A DNA stretch of 64,000 bases from positions 744,001-808,000 of the forward strand of contig CATKHK010000004.1 in assembly GCA_949751835.1 (NCBI GenBank), written 5' to 3'. Each line of letters opens with the position of its first letter. Position 1 is the stretch's first letter. The position numbers were made by a program, and so were the translations under genes. Below, piece after piece: positions 20,572-31,186 of the stretch. The DNA is from Blepharisma japonicum. Its lineage: Eukaryota; Ciliophora; Heterotrichea; Heterotrichida; Blepharismidae. The notes beneath the pieces are model-generated. The model was not told the DNA's origin. It saw only the letters and a program-made list of their open reading frames with translations, and ran no database searches.

Positions 20572-22545
20572 TTATATCATAAATTCTTCACTGATTTCTC
20601 CTTTAAATCTTTTCTGAATCTCATCTTCACTCCCTTCAAATTTTCGCTTCATTGGCTTGAATTCTTTTTCATTCTCTTCATCACTTTCAAAGCTTAGAGG
20701 ACTTGAAAATTGTTCATCACTTGCAAGTTCTGTTGAAGTATTTAATTTTTGACTATTAGGAGATGAAATCCCTTGGCTTTTTTGCTTGTCTAGAGCATAT
20801 ATCAAATCCTCAAAATAAATCCTCAGCTTTGCATTCTCTATATTTTCTACATGTTTTGTTATGACATGCTCTATTAAACTAGGGGAATTTGTTTTTCTTA
20901 TAGATTCAAGTAAAGCCAAAATTGAATGAAAAACCATGTTTTCTTTTTCACCATTATCTACAAAAACTTGGAAAACTTTAGCGAAGCAGTTCCGAGAGAT
21001 AATAAAGCGATTTATGAATTGGTCATTTTTCTCTATAACTGTGCGGAAAAATTTTAAAACAGTGATTTTCAAGGGATTGTCTGGGATTTCTAAGAGGCTC
21101 ACAACTTTTTGTATGACTTCGTGGAAAATTAAAAAATATCGAATTCGGCAGCTATGGCTTTGGACGCATTGGCTTAAAATAGACAAAATTTCAAAAATAC
21201 TGTCTTTTGAAGAAACAATGATGCTTGAATCGGCTGAGAACTTTTTGATGAATTCATATAAAACAGTATCATATAAAATTTCATAAAGGGAGTTTGAGCT
21301 TTGATCTTCATCTCCATCTAATAAATTTCGTAGAAATTCACCCACAAGCTGCAATGGGCTAATTTCCGAAGAATTTATTATTTCTTTACAAAAAACAGCA
21401 AGAAAAGGGATATCTGATGATTTTTTGCAAGACTCATAGAAAAATTGCTTCATAATAGAAGGTGACACTTGCATAATTTCTAAAAAAAATTCCGCAACAA
21501 TTCCTTTAAATTTTAATTTTTGCTCTTCATTCCATTCATTTTTGCTTCAATTTTCTTCAATTATTTCTAAAATATCATCTCCTACAATTGTATCATAAAA
21601 TTTTGATCTAATCGCAATATTAGCTGATTTTGCAATATTAGTAAGTTCATAAAAGAATAAAACTGAGTTAAAATCTTTTGCTTTAAGTTTCAATATAAGG
21701 CTAGCCCGGATATTTCCTGATTCTATAAAATGGCTAACAATTTCATTGAACTCATATATTTGGTAAGTTGACAAGAAATAGACAGTTGACTCTTCAAGCC
21801 CTCTAGAAGACTGAGACTCCTTTAAAAATCCAAGCCTAAAAGCAGCATGAATTTTAGCCAAAAATTCATTATCAGTTATATTGAGTGGGTTAATAAATTT
21901 TACATCATTTTTAAACATTTGTAAATATTTTGTGCATTTTACAGATGGGTCATAGTCCATTGCTCCAATAAATGAGAAAAAATTCTCATCAGAAAGCAGG
22001 TCTTCTAATATAGAATTATCTGAAAATTGTAATAGGATTTTGTATACCAAAAAGAACTTTTCCATAATTTCTTTGTTTTCTTTGCCTTTTGACAGTTGAA
22101 ACTCTTGGCTAAGCTTCTTAATAAACCCATCATTTATTATAGCTTGAATATTATTGGCTCGATTTGATGTATTGATATCGCTTAAAATCTCAATAACTTC
22201 ATCCAAATTCTCCTCATTTGGCTGTGGCAATGCTTGAATTTTCTGAATATTTGGATCCCGCCCTTGTATAGATAAAAAATTTTCTCATGTTGTTTGGGCT
22301 CCAAGAGGGTCTTGGAAACTTACAGCATAAGTGCAATGACCATTGCCAGCGATTGTAATAATTGATTCATCCTGTCTGCTATAAACTTCATCACCAATTT
22401 GGTAGCCAAGCAGAAATGTGTTGTCGTCCTCGCTGAAAATTTCGAAAAAATTGTCTGTGATTTTGGCTTCGCCGATTCCCAGATCTTCCCATTGGCTTTC
22501 ACTGGTAAGCTCATATAGCTTGACTCTCCAAATTTTATCGTTCAT
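20572..22545 (-). CDS. PPP4R3: protein phosphatase 4 regulatory subunit 3 (SMEK/Psy2)
   Basis: 657 residues in one frame, ending at TAA, with two TGA codons read as Trp. The N-terminal EVH1/PH-like domain opens RVKLYELTSESQWEDLGIG and ends SFQDPLGAQTTWENFLSIQGRDP, diagnostic for PP4R3. The helical SMK-1 domain (about residues 150-340) and further ARM/HEAT helices follow. The C-terminus is acidic and Ser-rich with basic patches (SDEENEKEFKPMKRKF), fitting nuclear localisation. PP4R3 targets PP4 to DNA-repair and centromere substrates. Confidence 0.93.
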
Positions 22546-22999
22546 TTTAAAATGTTTAATAAGTTTGGCTTTCAGCTAAAATATATAAAGTTAATAGAAT
22601 ATTTAAGAAGGACTTTAAATATAACGAAAAATAATTAAGGTTGTGAATATCTTGGCAAGTATTTCTTAAAATAATTAGAATAGTGATAAAAAGAGCTTTT
22701 AAATATATCCGAGAAATGCTAAACCCTATCAAATAAATAAAAATTTCTTAAAAGCGTGAAACTTCTATTTGCAGAGTTTCTTCTCCATAATCTTTAATTA
22801 TAAATAAACACTATAAACTGATTATTTTTCATTTATGCTAATCAGCTACTTCGATCTTAATTACCTATAAAAACTCATATATTTCTAGCATAATTTTCAC
22901 TTTCTCATATAAACTGAAATAAGTTCAGCAGCCAAAGATCCCATATTTTGCATTTCAGACAAGCCTAAATATTCTCTCCACTAAATTCCGAATTAAATA
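22546..22999. other. intergenic region between divergent PP4R3 and VPS35
   Basis: AT-rich shared 5' flank with no frame, RNA or repeat recognised. Confidence 0.65.
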
Positions 23000-25291
23000 A
23001 TGGACGAAGAGCAGGAAAAGTACCTTGAAGAGTCAGTCACCATCGTTAAGCAAGAAGCTTTCCAAATGCAAAAAGCACTAGACTCATCAAATATGCCAGA
23101 GGTTCTTAAGCATGCAGCGATTATGATATCAGAACTCCGAACCTCTCTGCTCTCACCTAAAGCGTATTTCGAGCTTTATATGCAGGTTTTCGACCAGATG
23201 AGCAGACTTGAGTCTTATTTCATGGAAGAGCACCGTAGGACTGGAAAAATTGCAGAAATTTACGAAAAAATCCAGCACACTACAAATATTTTGCCAAGAC
23301 TGTACTTATTGGTGGCAGCTGGATCAGTTTACATTAAAACAAGAGAATTGACTGCCAAAGATGTGCTGAAAGACTTAATAGAAATGATTAAAGGAGTCCA
23401 ACACCCTATGAGAGGGCTGTTTTTAAGATATTATCTTAATAAAGTCTGCAAGGACAAATTGCCTGACAAAGGCTCAGAATATGAAGACTCTGGAGACGTG
23501 ACTGACTCAGTCGATTTTCTCTTACAAAATCTCTCAGAAATGAACAGACTCTGGGTAAGAATGCAGCATACAGGCACTGTTAGGGACAAAACCAAGCGTG
23601 AAAAAGAAAGAAGTGACTTAAAAGTTACGGTCGGAGAAAATATTGTCAGACTTTCTAACCTTCAAGGCGTCAATTTAGAGCTGTACCAAAGTGTAGTTTT
23701 GCCAAGAATCATAGAAATCGTAACTTCCAGCAAGGATGCGATTTCACAGCAGTATTTAATGGATTGTATAATCCAAGCTTTCCCTGATGATTATCATCTG
23801 CACACTCTTGAGCTTTTGTTAGAAGCCTGCACGCAGCTACAGCCAGCTGTCGAAATTAAAGGAATTTTCATCAACCTGTTAACAAGAATTGCAGATTTTG
23901 CAAAAGAGGCTGATTTGGAGATAGTTCAGAGGGTAAATATTTTTGACCTGGTTAAAACTTATATCGATAAAATAATTCAAGAACAAAGCAACCCAGCCGA
24001 CACTGCTAAGTTTTTAGAACTAAATGCTGCATTTTTACGTTTATCATTAAGGTGTTATCCAGATAACATTAATTATGTCAATTTGATTTTGGATTCCTGT
24101 GTTACTTTAATTGACAAAAATCAGTCTGACGGAAGACTTGATCAAGAATCATTGAAAACTATAGTGAAATTGCTATCACATCCATTAGAATCTTTATCCT
24201 TAGCAATCTTATCAATGAGCAACTATCCTAAACTGATGAACTACTTGCAGTTCCAATCTAGAAAACAAGTAGCCTTCAAAATAGTAAAAGCTGTCGTTGC
24301 AAATAAGGTAGAATTAGCAGACGCAGATACCGTTGAAAAATTAATCAGCTATATTTCGTCATTGCTAGTTGATGCTAATGATACAACGGAATCAGAAGCT
24401 TATGAGTTTGAAGATGAACAGCAAGGCGTCGCAAAAGTAATTTTCTTAATAAAAGGACCTGATGTGAAAACCCATTTCCATCTTCTTCATATATTTAGAA
24501 CTAAACTTGCACAAGGAGGAAACAGAAGAATTAAATTCACCTATCCAGCCCTTTTATTCAAATATATCAAGCTGGTTCCTAATCTTGACAGCAGCGACTC
24601 TGAAATTACTTTTCACCATGTCCTGAAAATTTTATTACAACTTGTGAATAAAATCATAGAAGTCGACCCAGAACTCGGCCTAAAATTAAGCTTACAATGT
24701 GCCCTCTGCATTCACAACCATGACCCTGAAAAGAATCACGAAGAAATCGCTTATGAATTCATATCTCAAGCCCTCATTTTATACCAAGACGAGCTTTCTG
24801 ATGCCGCCGCAAAATCCCATGCAATTACTCTAGCATTATCCACATTAGCCTACGTAAGTTGCTTTGAAGAAGATAATTCAGAAACTCTCGTGCACAATAC
24901 AGCTCAATACGCCCACAAGCAGTCTACCAAAACTGCTGAAGTCCGTGGCGCTTTACAAGCTACAGAGCTGTTTTGGACTGAAGCAGTCAAAAATGACCAA
25001 AGAGTTTTGCATTACCTTAAAAGGGCAGAAAAATGTGCTGAAAATATTGGAAGTACCAATGAAAGCGTCCTGCTGCTTATTGACACTTTGAATAAATATA
25101 TCAGTTTCTTACTTAGAGATGTGTCAACAATAGAAATTGACTCAATAAACAACTTGATTTCTAATATCAACAATGGAGTGAAAAAATTAGGAGGTGACAC
25201 GAGTCAAGATGTCAAAGTTTATTTAGCGAATACAAATAAATATATTCGCACAAGACAAGAGGAAGGCAAACTTAAAGGCATAAAGCTCTAA
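23000..25291 (+). CDS. VPS35: retromer subunit VPS35
   Basis: 763 residues, ending at TAA, a normal length. It is the alpha-solenoid core of retromer, which recycles cargo from endosomes. The N-terminus holds the VPS26-binding PRLYLL motif near residue 98 and the conserved QHPMRGLFLRYYL segment near residue 134. The remainder is HEAT-like helices to the VPS29-binding C-terminal part. No introns and no TGA codons in frame. The mitochondrial RRF gene begins only 13 nt after its stop, on the same strand. Confidence 0.96.
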   Translation: MDEEQEKYLEESVTIVKQEAFQMQKALDSSNMPEVLKHAAIMISELRTSLLSPKAYFELYMQVFDQMSRLESYFMEEHRRTGKIAEIYEKIQHTTNILPRLYLLVAAGSVYIKTRELTAKDVLKDLIEMIKGVQHPMRGLFLRYYLNKVCKDKLPDKGSEYEDSGDVTDSVDFLLQNLSEMNRLWVRMQHTGTVRDKTKREKERSDLKVTVGENIVRLSNLQGVNLELYQSVVLPRIIEIVTSSKDAISQQYLMDCIIQAFPDDYHLHTLELLLEACTQLQPAVEIKGIFINLLTRIADFAKEADLEIVQRVNIFDLVKTYIDKIIQEQSNPADTAKFLELNAAFLRLSLRCYPDNINYVNLILDSCVTLIDKNQSDGRLDQESLKTIVKLLSHPLESLSLAILSMSNYPKLMNYLQFQSRKQVAFKIVKAVVANKVELADADTVEKLISYISSLLVDANDTTESEAYEFEDEQQGVAKVIFLIKGPDVKTHFHLLHIFRTKLAQGGNRRIKFTYPALLFKYIKLVPNLDSSDSEITFHHVLKILLQLVNKIIEVDPELGLKLSLQCALCIHNHDPEKNHEEIAYEFISQALILYQDELSDAAAKSHAITLALSTLAYVSCFEEDNSETLVHNTAQYAHKQSTKTAEVRGALQATELFWTEAVKNDQRVLHYLKRAEKCAENIGSTNESVLLLIDTLNKYISFLLRDVSTIEIDSINNLISNINNGVKKLGGDTSQDVKVYLANTNKYIRTRQEEGKLKGIKL

Positions 25292-25304
25292 TTTATCTTA
25301 ATAA

Positions 25305-26024
25305 ATGGCATTTCGCTTAGCACGACTTTTTAGAACTTTCAGCTTTTCTTACCCTCTGCACAGACTCCCGCCACTTCCATATCAGCCAGTCCGATTTTTC
25401 GCTAGCAAAAAGAAGGGAAAAGATAATGACAAGAAAGGTAAAGGAAAGAATAAAAATAATCAATCTGACGAAGAAGTTGACGTAGAATTCGACATTGAGC
25501 CTATAAAAAGAGACATGGCAAAACCATTAAAACATTTAGAAGAATGCTTACAAAAAGTCACTATTGCTAGAGGTGACCCAAGGATTTTTGATGAGCTCTA
25601 TGTGACTTCTAAGCGCGATAATTTGTCAAATCTAGCCCAAGTTGCTATGAGAAATGCTAGTGAAGTTACAATAAAACCATTTGATGCTACAAATACAGAT
25701 GCAATAATTACAGCTATACAAGCTGCAAATCTGAATGTTAATTGCAGAAAAGAAGGCTCTGGGACTATTTCAGTGACCATTCCAAAGCCTACTAAAGAGA
25801 TGAGAAATGAACTTATAAAACAAGCTAAACAGTACTTAGAAGAGACCAAAAATTCAATTAGGAATCGCCGCACAAATGCTATAAGCCAAGTCAAAGAAAT
25901 CACAGGGATTGGAGAAGATGACATAAAAAACTTGCAAAAAGAAGTCCAAAAAATCCATGACAGCACTATAAAAAAAGCTGAAGAAATGCTTGCGGCTAAA
26001 GAAAAAGCTATAAATCAAGGATAA
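25305..26024 (+). CDS. MRRF: mitochondrial ribosome recycling factor
   Basis: 239 residues, ending at TAA. The N-terminus (MAFRLARLFRTFSFSYP) is a typical presequence, followed by a Lys-rich linker. The RRF domain occupies about residues 65-239, with MRNASEVTIKPFDATN-type and IPKPTKEMRNELIKQAKQ-type blocks, and ends in the long helical arm. It splits post-termination mitoribosomes together with EF-G2. No introns, no in-frame TGA. It converges on the RWD-GTPase gene, with 14 nt between the stops. Confidence 0.92.
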   Translation: MAFRLARLFRTFSFSYPLHRLPPLPYQPVRFFASKKKGKDNDKKGKGKNKNNQSDEEVDVEFDIEPIKRDMAKPLKHLEECLQKVTIARGDPRIFDELYVTSKRDNLSNLAQVAMRNASEVTIKPFDATNTDAIITAIQAANLNVNCRKEGSGTISVTIPKPTKEMRNELIKQAKQYLEETKNSIRNRRTNAISQVKEITGIGEDDIKNLQKEVQKIHDSTIKKAEEMLAAKEKAINQG

Positions 26025-26038
26025 ACTTAATAAATAAT

Positions 26039-28093
26039 CTACCTATCTTCTTCAGCCTCTGTATCTTCTACGTCTACAACTTTTCCTAACCCAATTGTCT
26101 TTCCTCTATCCCTTAAAATGAATTTTCCCATCTGATTGTTTTTTGAGCTTAATTCTATAGCTATTTCATCATCTATTCTTATCCTCATAATTACCCTTTG
26201 GTTAGAATACGCATAAGGAATTCTCAGCTTTTTTCCTCTTTTTTCATCAATTTTGGCTATAACTTCAGAAATTTCGCATTCCTCAAATGCAGCGTGGGTA
26301 TGAATTAAGCATCGGTAGCCTGAAGAAATCAATGGTTTGTCATCTAAAAGGTCTAAAAGCTGTACATCTCCAATGATTTCGTCTGTAGATTTAGAGTAAT
26401 CATGGATATCACATATAATAAAGCCACGCTGGACATTGATTTCTTCTGAGAGTTTTAGCTTGATTTTGACGACTTCTCCAGAATTAGCATACATAAGGTA
26501 ATTCTCGTCAGGGCCAATAATATCAATGATTTCTCCTTTTGCTCTTATAGGCATGACCATCACTTTTAAGCCTTTTACTACCTGCCCGCTTTCAATTCTT
26601 CCAAAAACAGTTATGCCTTGATCCTTTGTCCTGTCTAAAATAGGTATCCTTAGAGTATCTCCATTTGCTCTTTCAGGGATATTTAAAGATTCAAGGCTCT
26701 GAAAAAGAGTCGGGCCTTGATATCAATCATTTATTTTTTCTACAATATTTAGTCCTGAAATCCCTGCAGTCGGAATCCAGCTTAAATTTTCAGGCTCATA
26801 TTTACATTTTTCTATCAAAAATTGAGACATTGCAGACTTTATTTGGGAAAAGCGTTCCTGAGACCAATTTACGGAGGGGTCGTCCATTTTGTTGATAAGG
26901 ATAATTAATTTGTTAATTCCAAGCCATTTTGCGATATAGGAATGTTCTCGGGTTTGCCCAGATTTGTCGAAGTCATTTTCAAACTCTTGGATTCTGGCTG
27001 AAATTACAAGGACGGCATAATCAGAGTGAATGGCACCTTCTATCATGTTGGGAATAAAAGCTTTGTGACCTGGTGCGTCAAGGATAGAAAGACGCTTGGT
27101 AGAAGTTTCAATAGAAGCTTTGCCAACTTCGATAGTAAGATCACGCTGTCGCTCTTCTGGGTTTTGGTCCATTATATAAGCGGGGCATCAGGCGTCTCGG
27201 CCATATTCTTTTGCTTCTTGCTCATAGGCTTCTATGGTTCTTTGATCAATATTTCCAGTCATTAATAATAAATTCCCACAAATAGTAGACTTGCCTGAAT
27301 CTAAATGTCCTATAAATAAAACATTAATAGCTGGCTTTGGACTTGGCTCAGCTAATTCTGAGGCTTCTTTCAATTTCAAAATCAGAGCTTCTTTATCAAT
27401 TGGCTTTTCAGTGACTATTTTTGGTGTCCTTTTGGCTTTTGTCACAACTTTTTCTTCTTCAACTTCTTGATTTTCATTGACTTCTTTTATCTCAGCCCCA
27501 ATTTTCAACATTTTAAAGCCAAGTTTTGGCTTTGGTTTAGGAGGTGCTTTCTTTTTATTTCTGTTTTTTCTATATTCTTTTCTTTCAAAATCACTAAAAC
27601 TGATGCATGTTAAGTCCTGCACATTTCTTGCAATAGGCTTTGATTTGTCTTTTGATTTTTCCTTGTATTTTCTTCTATATCTTGATTTTTCTTTGGTTTT
27701 TTCTTTCGGTTTTGCAGGACTCTCAATGGGTTCAGCTTCGCTAGCAGGCTTATAGCTGTTTAGTCATTCTCTAGTGCCATCTATAATATCAAACATCATA
27801 GGATTTCCTAAGTCTCGGTCTATTATATCTTTGACAATTTGTGTTAGAGATGAAAGAGCTTTTGCATCCAGCTTGTAGAGAGAAACTAATGAGTATTTTG
27901 GAGGCTTTTGAGGATATGTAGGGGTTAAGTCTATGGACAGCTTGACCCCACATGGGAATTCTTCATTAGAATCAGACTCTATTGTGATATCAAAAGAGGT
28001 GTCATTTATCTTCGTAATGATATCTGGATATATCAGTTGGAGAGTGTCATACTCTTCAAGCTGCTCTTGATTCATCTTTATTTGTAAAAACAA
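26039..28093 (-). CDS. RWD domain fused to an eRF3-like translational GTPase
   Basis: 684 residues (678 from the in-frame ATG at 28073-28075) in one uninterrupted frame ending at TAG, with three TGA codons read as Trp. Residues about 8-115 are an RWD domain (EEYDTLQLIYPD, TPTYPQKPPKYSL, DLGNPMMFDIIDGTREWL). A Lys-rich linker follows, then the G domain: G1 GHLDSGKST, G3 DAPGHK, G4 NKMDDPSVNWSQERF, and domains 2-3 ending GKFILRDRGKTIGLGKV. The NKMDD and DRGKT forms favour eRF3 over HBS1 or EF1A, but the usual eRF3 N-terminus is absent. RWD domains elsewhere (GCN2, IMPACT, GIR2, RNF14) dock on GCN1 at stalled ribosomes. The fusion is clear in the sequence; its role is inferred. Confidence 0.85.
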
Positions 28094-28267
28094 TGATATA
28101 ATAGGTGATTAACTATGTGAAAATAAATGGGTTGAGGAAATAATATACTCAGATATATCTTGCATTTGGTAAAAATAGGTTTTAAGCTATTAATTAATGA
28201 AGAATTTTAGCTACCAAAATATTAAAATATTACTACATATAGATTACGATAAAATATTAAAATAATT

Positions 28268-28798
28268 ATGAATAAGCCAAGCAGTCTAGTCGATTCAGCA
28301 TGACCTTCCATGGGCTATTCAAGATACACTTACAATGACACTCAAATAATTGCAGCAGTCTACGGCCCATACGAGTCCCGCTTTTCTCAGAAAAGTGATT
28401 TCCAATCTGCAATCATCGACGTAGTCCTTTCAGACTGCTTATTTAGCATTGACACTTCTTCTCACGAGCAAACCTTAAAGACTTTTTTTTCTTCAATTAT
28501 TGACACATCAAAATACCCATACTTATCCATCATGTTGAATTTCCAAATTTTGTCCCATGGTAGCAATTTGCTGTCATCTTGCATGAACGCAGGGCTTGAA
28601 GCACTGAAATTCTCAAATATCGAGCTTAAAACAGAGTTCCTAGCAAGGGAGTATTCTATATCGAGCTCACAAATAGCACTAGCAATAATCCCAAAAACTG
28701 ATATGATCCTGTTCAGTTTCTGCTCAGTCCCTTTAAGTTTTAGTGACTATAAGAAATGTGTGGAAGATCTTTACAAAGAAAGTTTAAATTTAATATAA
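28268..28798 (+). CDS. exosome RNase PH-like subunit (RRP46/EXOSC5 type)
   Basis: 176 residues from ATG 28268 to TAA; codon 12 is TGA (Trp). It is a short single RNase PH domain: the opening DSAWPSMGYSRYTYNDTQII, AAVYGPYE near residue 35, then DVVLSD, FQILSHGSNLLSSCMNAGLEAL near residue 100, and a final helix. In this family that pattern fits the inactive ring subunit RRP46 better than RRP41, RRP42 or MTR3. It is divergent from the RWD-GTPase gene (about 175 bp) and 22 nt upstream of the phosphatase gene. Confidence 0.8.
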
Positions 28799-28820
28799 AA
28801 ATTAAATCCATATTTTTAAC

Positions 28821-29258
28821 ATGCATGAGATAGAATCTAACTTATACCTAGGGAGCTTACAAGATGCTGATAATGAAAGATTAATCAGGAAAACTGGGAT
28901 AAAAAATATTGTCCAAGTCTTAGACAACCCTACTTACAACAAAAGATTTAGAGGCATTAAGTATTACTATGTAAGACTGAGGGATGACGAAGATGAGAAT
29001 TTAATTGACGAGCTACCAGACGCTATTTATTTTATAAATAGACAGATATTAAAAGGAGAAAAAGTGTTAGTACACTGTGTAGCAGGAGTTTCAAGGAGCC
29101 CAGCCATTGTTATTGCATACTTGATGGCTAAACATAATATCTTGTATGAAGAAGCATATGGGTTTGTTAAAAGCAAACGACACTTTATCCAGCCAAATTT
29201 GGGGTTTGAGAAGCAATTGATTGAGTATGGGTATGAGAGATTAGAAGAGTACTTGTAA
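28821..29258 (+). CDS. atypical dual-specificity protein phosphatase
   Basis: 145 residues, ending at TAA, a complete minimal DUSP domain. It opens with the family motif HEIESNLYLGSLQDA and has a general-acid region RLRDDEDENL. The P-loop HCVAGVSRSP near residue 83 supplies Cys and Arg of CX5R, followed by AYLMAKHNI and a C-terminal PNLGFEKQL helix. It removes phosphate from Ser/Thr and Tyr residues of unknown partners. No extra domains, no TGA codons. Confidence 0.94.
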   Translation: MHEIESNLYLGSLQDADNERLIRKTGIKNIVQVLDNPTYNKRFRGIKYYYVRLRDDEDENLIDELPDAIYFINRQILKGEKVLVHCVAGVSRSPAIVIAYLMAKHNILYEEAYGFVKSKRHFIQPNLGFEKQLIEYGYERLEEYL

Positions 29259-29613
29259 GTATTTAATTATCTTTTAATTATTTTATTAAATTTATGAGGA
29301 GTTTATTCTAAAAATAACTGTTATAAATCACTATTGATGCTCCATTTTCCTATTAAAAAAGATATAATAAATATAAATTAGGATAATTTCTTTGAAATTA
29401 AATTAGTTTTTTTATTTATTTTGGCTCTTTTAAAAAATATGGCAATTCAATTATCATTTTAATTAACAAAGCCTAAGTTTTCATTAAAAATTTTGAAAGC
29501 TAGAGATAGTTCTAATATTTTAGTCAAAAATTGCGAATAAATGTAACCGTCTAGACTAAGCACTATAAGATATGAAAAGCAATTATATCAAAACCGCTAT
29601 ATGAAAAGGCATT
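29259..29613. other. AT-rich intergenic region
   Basis: Between the phosphatase gene and a Rab-like relic. Nothing supportable seen. Confidence 0.65.
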
Positions 29614-29892
29614 CTATTTATACATAATTGCTCCAGGCGTTCGTCTTATGCAAAGAGCATTTATGGGACGATACTTTTCAGTGCCTGCTGTATCCCACAA
29701 ATGAAGTACAATGTCTTTATCGAAAACTCTTAACCGCTTGGGCAGATCAGATAAACCACGAGTTTCTGGAACTGTCACAGAAAATGTGTCATTGCATAGC
29801 CTCCTGAGAAGACTGGTCTTGCCTACACCATGAGAACTCATTAGACCGACCTTAAATCGGTGTTTGCAGTCGTCTTAATTATCTGACATCAT
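29614..29892 (-). pseudogene. broken Rab/Ras-like small GTPase fragment
   Basis: It opens MMSDN, then an in-frame TAA, then KHRFKVGLMSSHGVGKTSLL (P-loop) and HLWDTAGTEKYRPI (switch II). It ends at TAG right after a PGAIMYK segment, before the NKxD and SAK motifs. The normal family length is about 200 residues, so at least half is missing. The early TAA probably replaced a Gln codon. A dead 5' fragment of a Rab gene. Confidence 0.65.
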
Positions 29893-29969
29893 TTAATTTA
29901 TTCAACTAAAGCTAGGCAAAGTTGGATTATTTCAAATCTATATAGAAAATAATAATATTTGTAGTGGTT

Positions 29970-30070
29970 TTGCTAAGGATTTTATTTATATATTTAAAAA
30001 TTATAATATCTTAGTCTCTTAAATAAAGATTATTTAATATACTTATTATATAAAAGATCTCTTATAAATA
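29970..30070. repeat. direct repeat, copy 1 (5' flank of the 185-residue gene)
   Basis: Shares a long near-identical run with 32090-32185, including TAAATAAAGATTATTTAATA and the preceding TTTAGTCTC-like block. In copy 1 it is the upstream region of a gene. In copy 2 it overlaps the 3' end of the SET-domain gene on the other strand. Confidence 0.75.
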
Positions 30071-30072
30071 AA

Positions 30073-30630
30073 ATGACAACCATTATTAGCTTTATTTCAA
30101 GCTTTTTTGCAAAAACTCCAACCGATACTCAAATTATCGAGCCTAAAAAGAAAGGACAAGCATCAAGAGATCCATATCCGAAGTTTACAATCAGCAGCGA
30201 TTATACAAAAATCGAGCTTACTGAAGAGTTCATTAATAAAATGAAGAGCGACGAAGACTTTCAGCCAAAATTTCATGAAGAATTTATGGAATTCATTTCA
30301 AGGTATGAAGGTGCTAGATTTTCTTATTTTCCAGATGAAGAAGCTTGACAGCTAGCCAATGAGATTTTTGACAGATGAATCATCTCAATAAAAATTTACC
30401 CTTTATCTACCGAATATTTCGCAGAAAGAAAAGCCATATGCACAATAATCAGTTCTAACGCATATCTATTCCGAGATCTGTTTAAAGCAAGATTTTTTCC
30501 TATTTTTAGAAATCGAAGACTCTTTGAAGATCCAGAAAAAACTGCTATACATAGATCATATGTTATTTGGGGTACAAAATCTGGTGTTGATTGCGATGAA
30601 CTTGAAAAACGTACTAATATCCCCTTATAA
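30073..30630 (+). CDS. hypothetical protein with decayed tandem copy
   Basis: 185 residues from ATG to TAA, passing two TGA codons read as Trp. The N-terminus has a hydrophobic start (MTTIISFISSFFAK) that might be an anchor or targeting signal. The rest is charged and mixed alpha/beta, with blocks FHEEFMEFISRYEGARFSYF and RKAICTIISSNAYLF and a C-terminal ISGVDCDE-like turn. No family recognised. A broken copy of its 3' half lies at 31.84-32.06 kb, so the gene was once part of a small array. Confidence 0.6.
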
Positions 30631-31186
30631 TTAAATGTTTTTTAAATGCATTGAGCTGATATAATGAGGAAAACCTGCATAGAATTGAGCTGAAAGCAAA
30701 ACGTTTTTCAAAGATAAAAATAAAATGTCAGGCATAATTTTCATAGATGATTTTAAGTTAAGCCTCAGCTGGTGACATCATGCTTTAGATTAAAAATTAT
30801 TGCAGCTAATTGTTTTTATAAATGGACTATCCTGATCTTTGTTGTTTGAATTTTAATTCTTTTAAATGAAGCAAAAAAACCAAATCTCTCACTTCAAGTC
30901 TGCTAAAGCATAAGACATCCAGCTCTGCCAAAACATAGAAAAATTTAACCTTTGATATTTAGTGAATTCACTGAAAGGGAATAGGAGCTAAGCAATAATA
31001 GATAATTTTAAAATATTTTTTAATGAGAAATGTTTAATTAGGGTGTTAATAGTTCCACATCCCTATGAGAACCAAGATGATACGGAAGAAAAAGATATTA
31101 CCCAATTGGTAATATATGTTATTCTGACCCCACATGGATCAGCACATACCATAAATACCCATAAAAATTCCTGTCGTTATAATTCT
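30631..31186. other. intergenic region
   Basis: AT-rich, with the 3' flanks of two convergent genes. No structure or frame worth naming. Confidence 0.6.

Noticed and set aside
23570-23600. TGTTAGGG, resembling a heterotrich telomere unit
   Set aside because: A single copy inside the conserved VPS35 coding sequence; chance.
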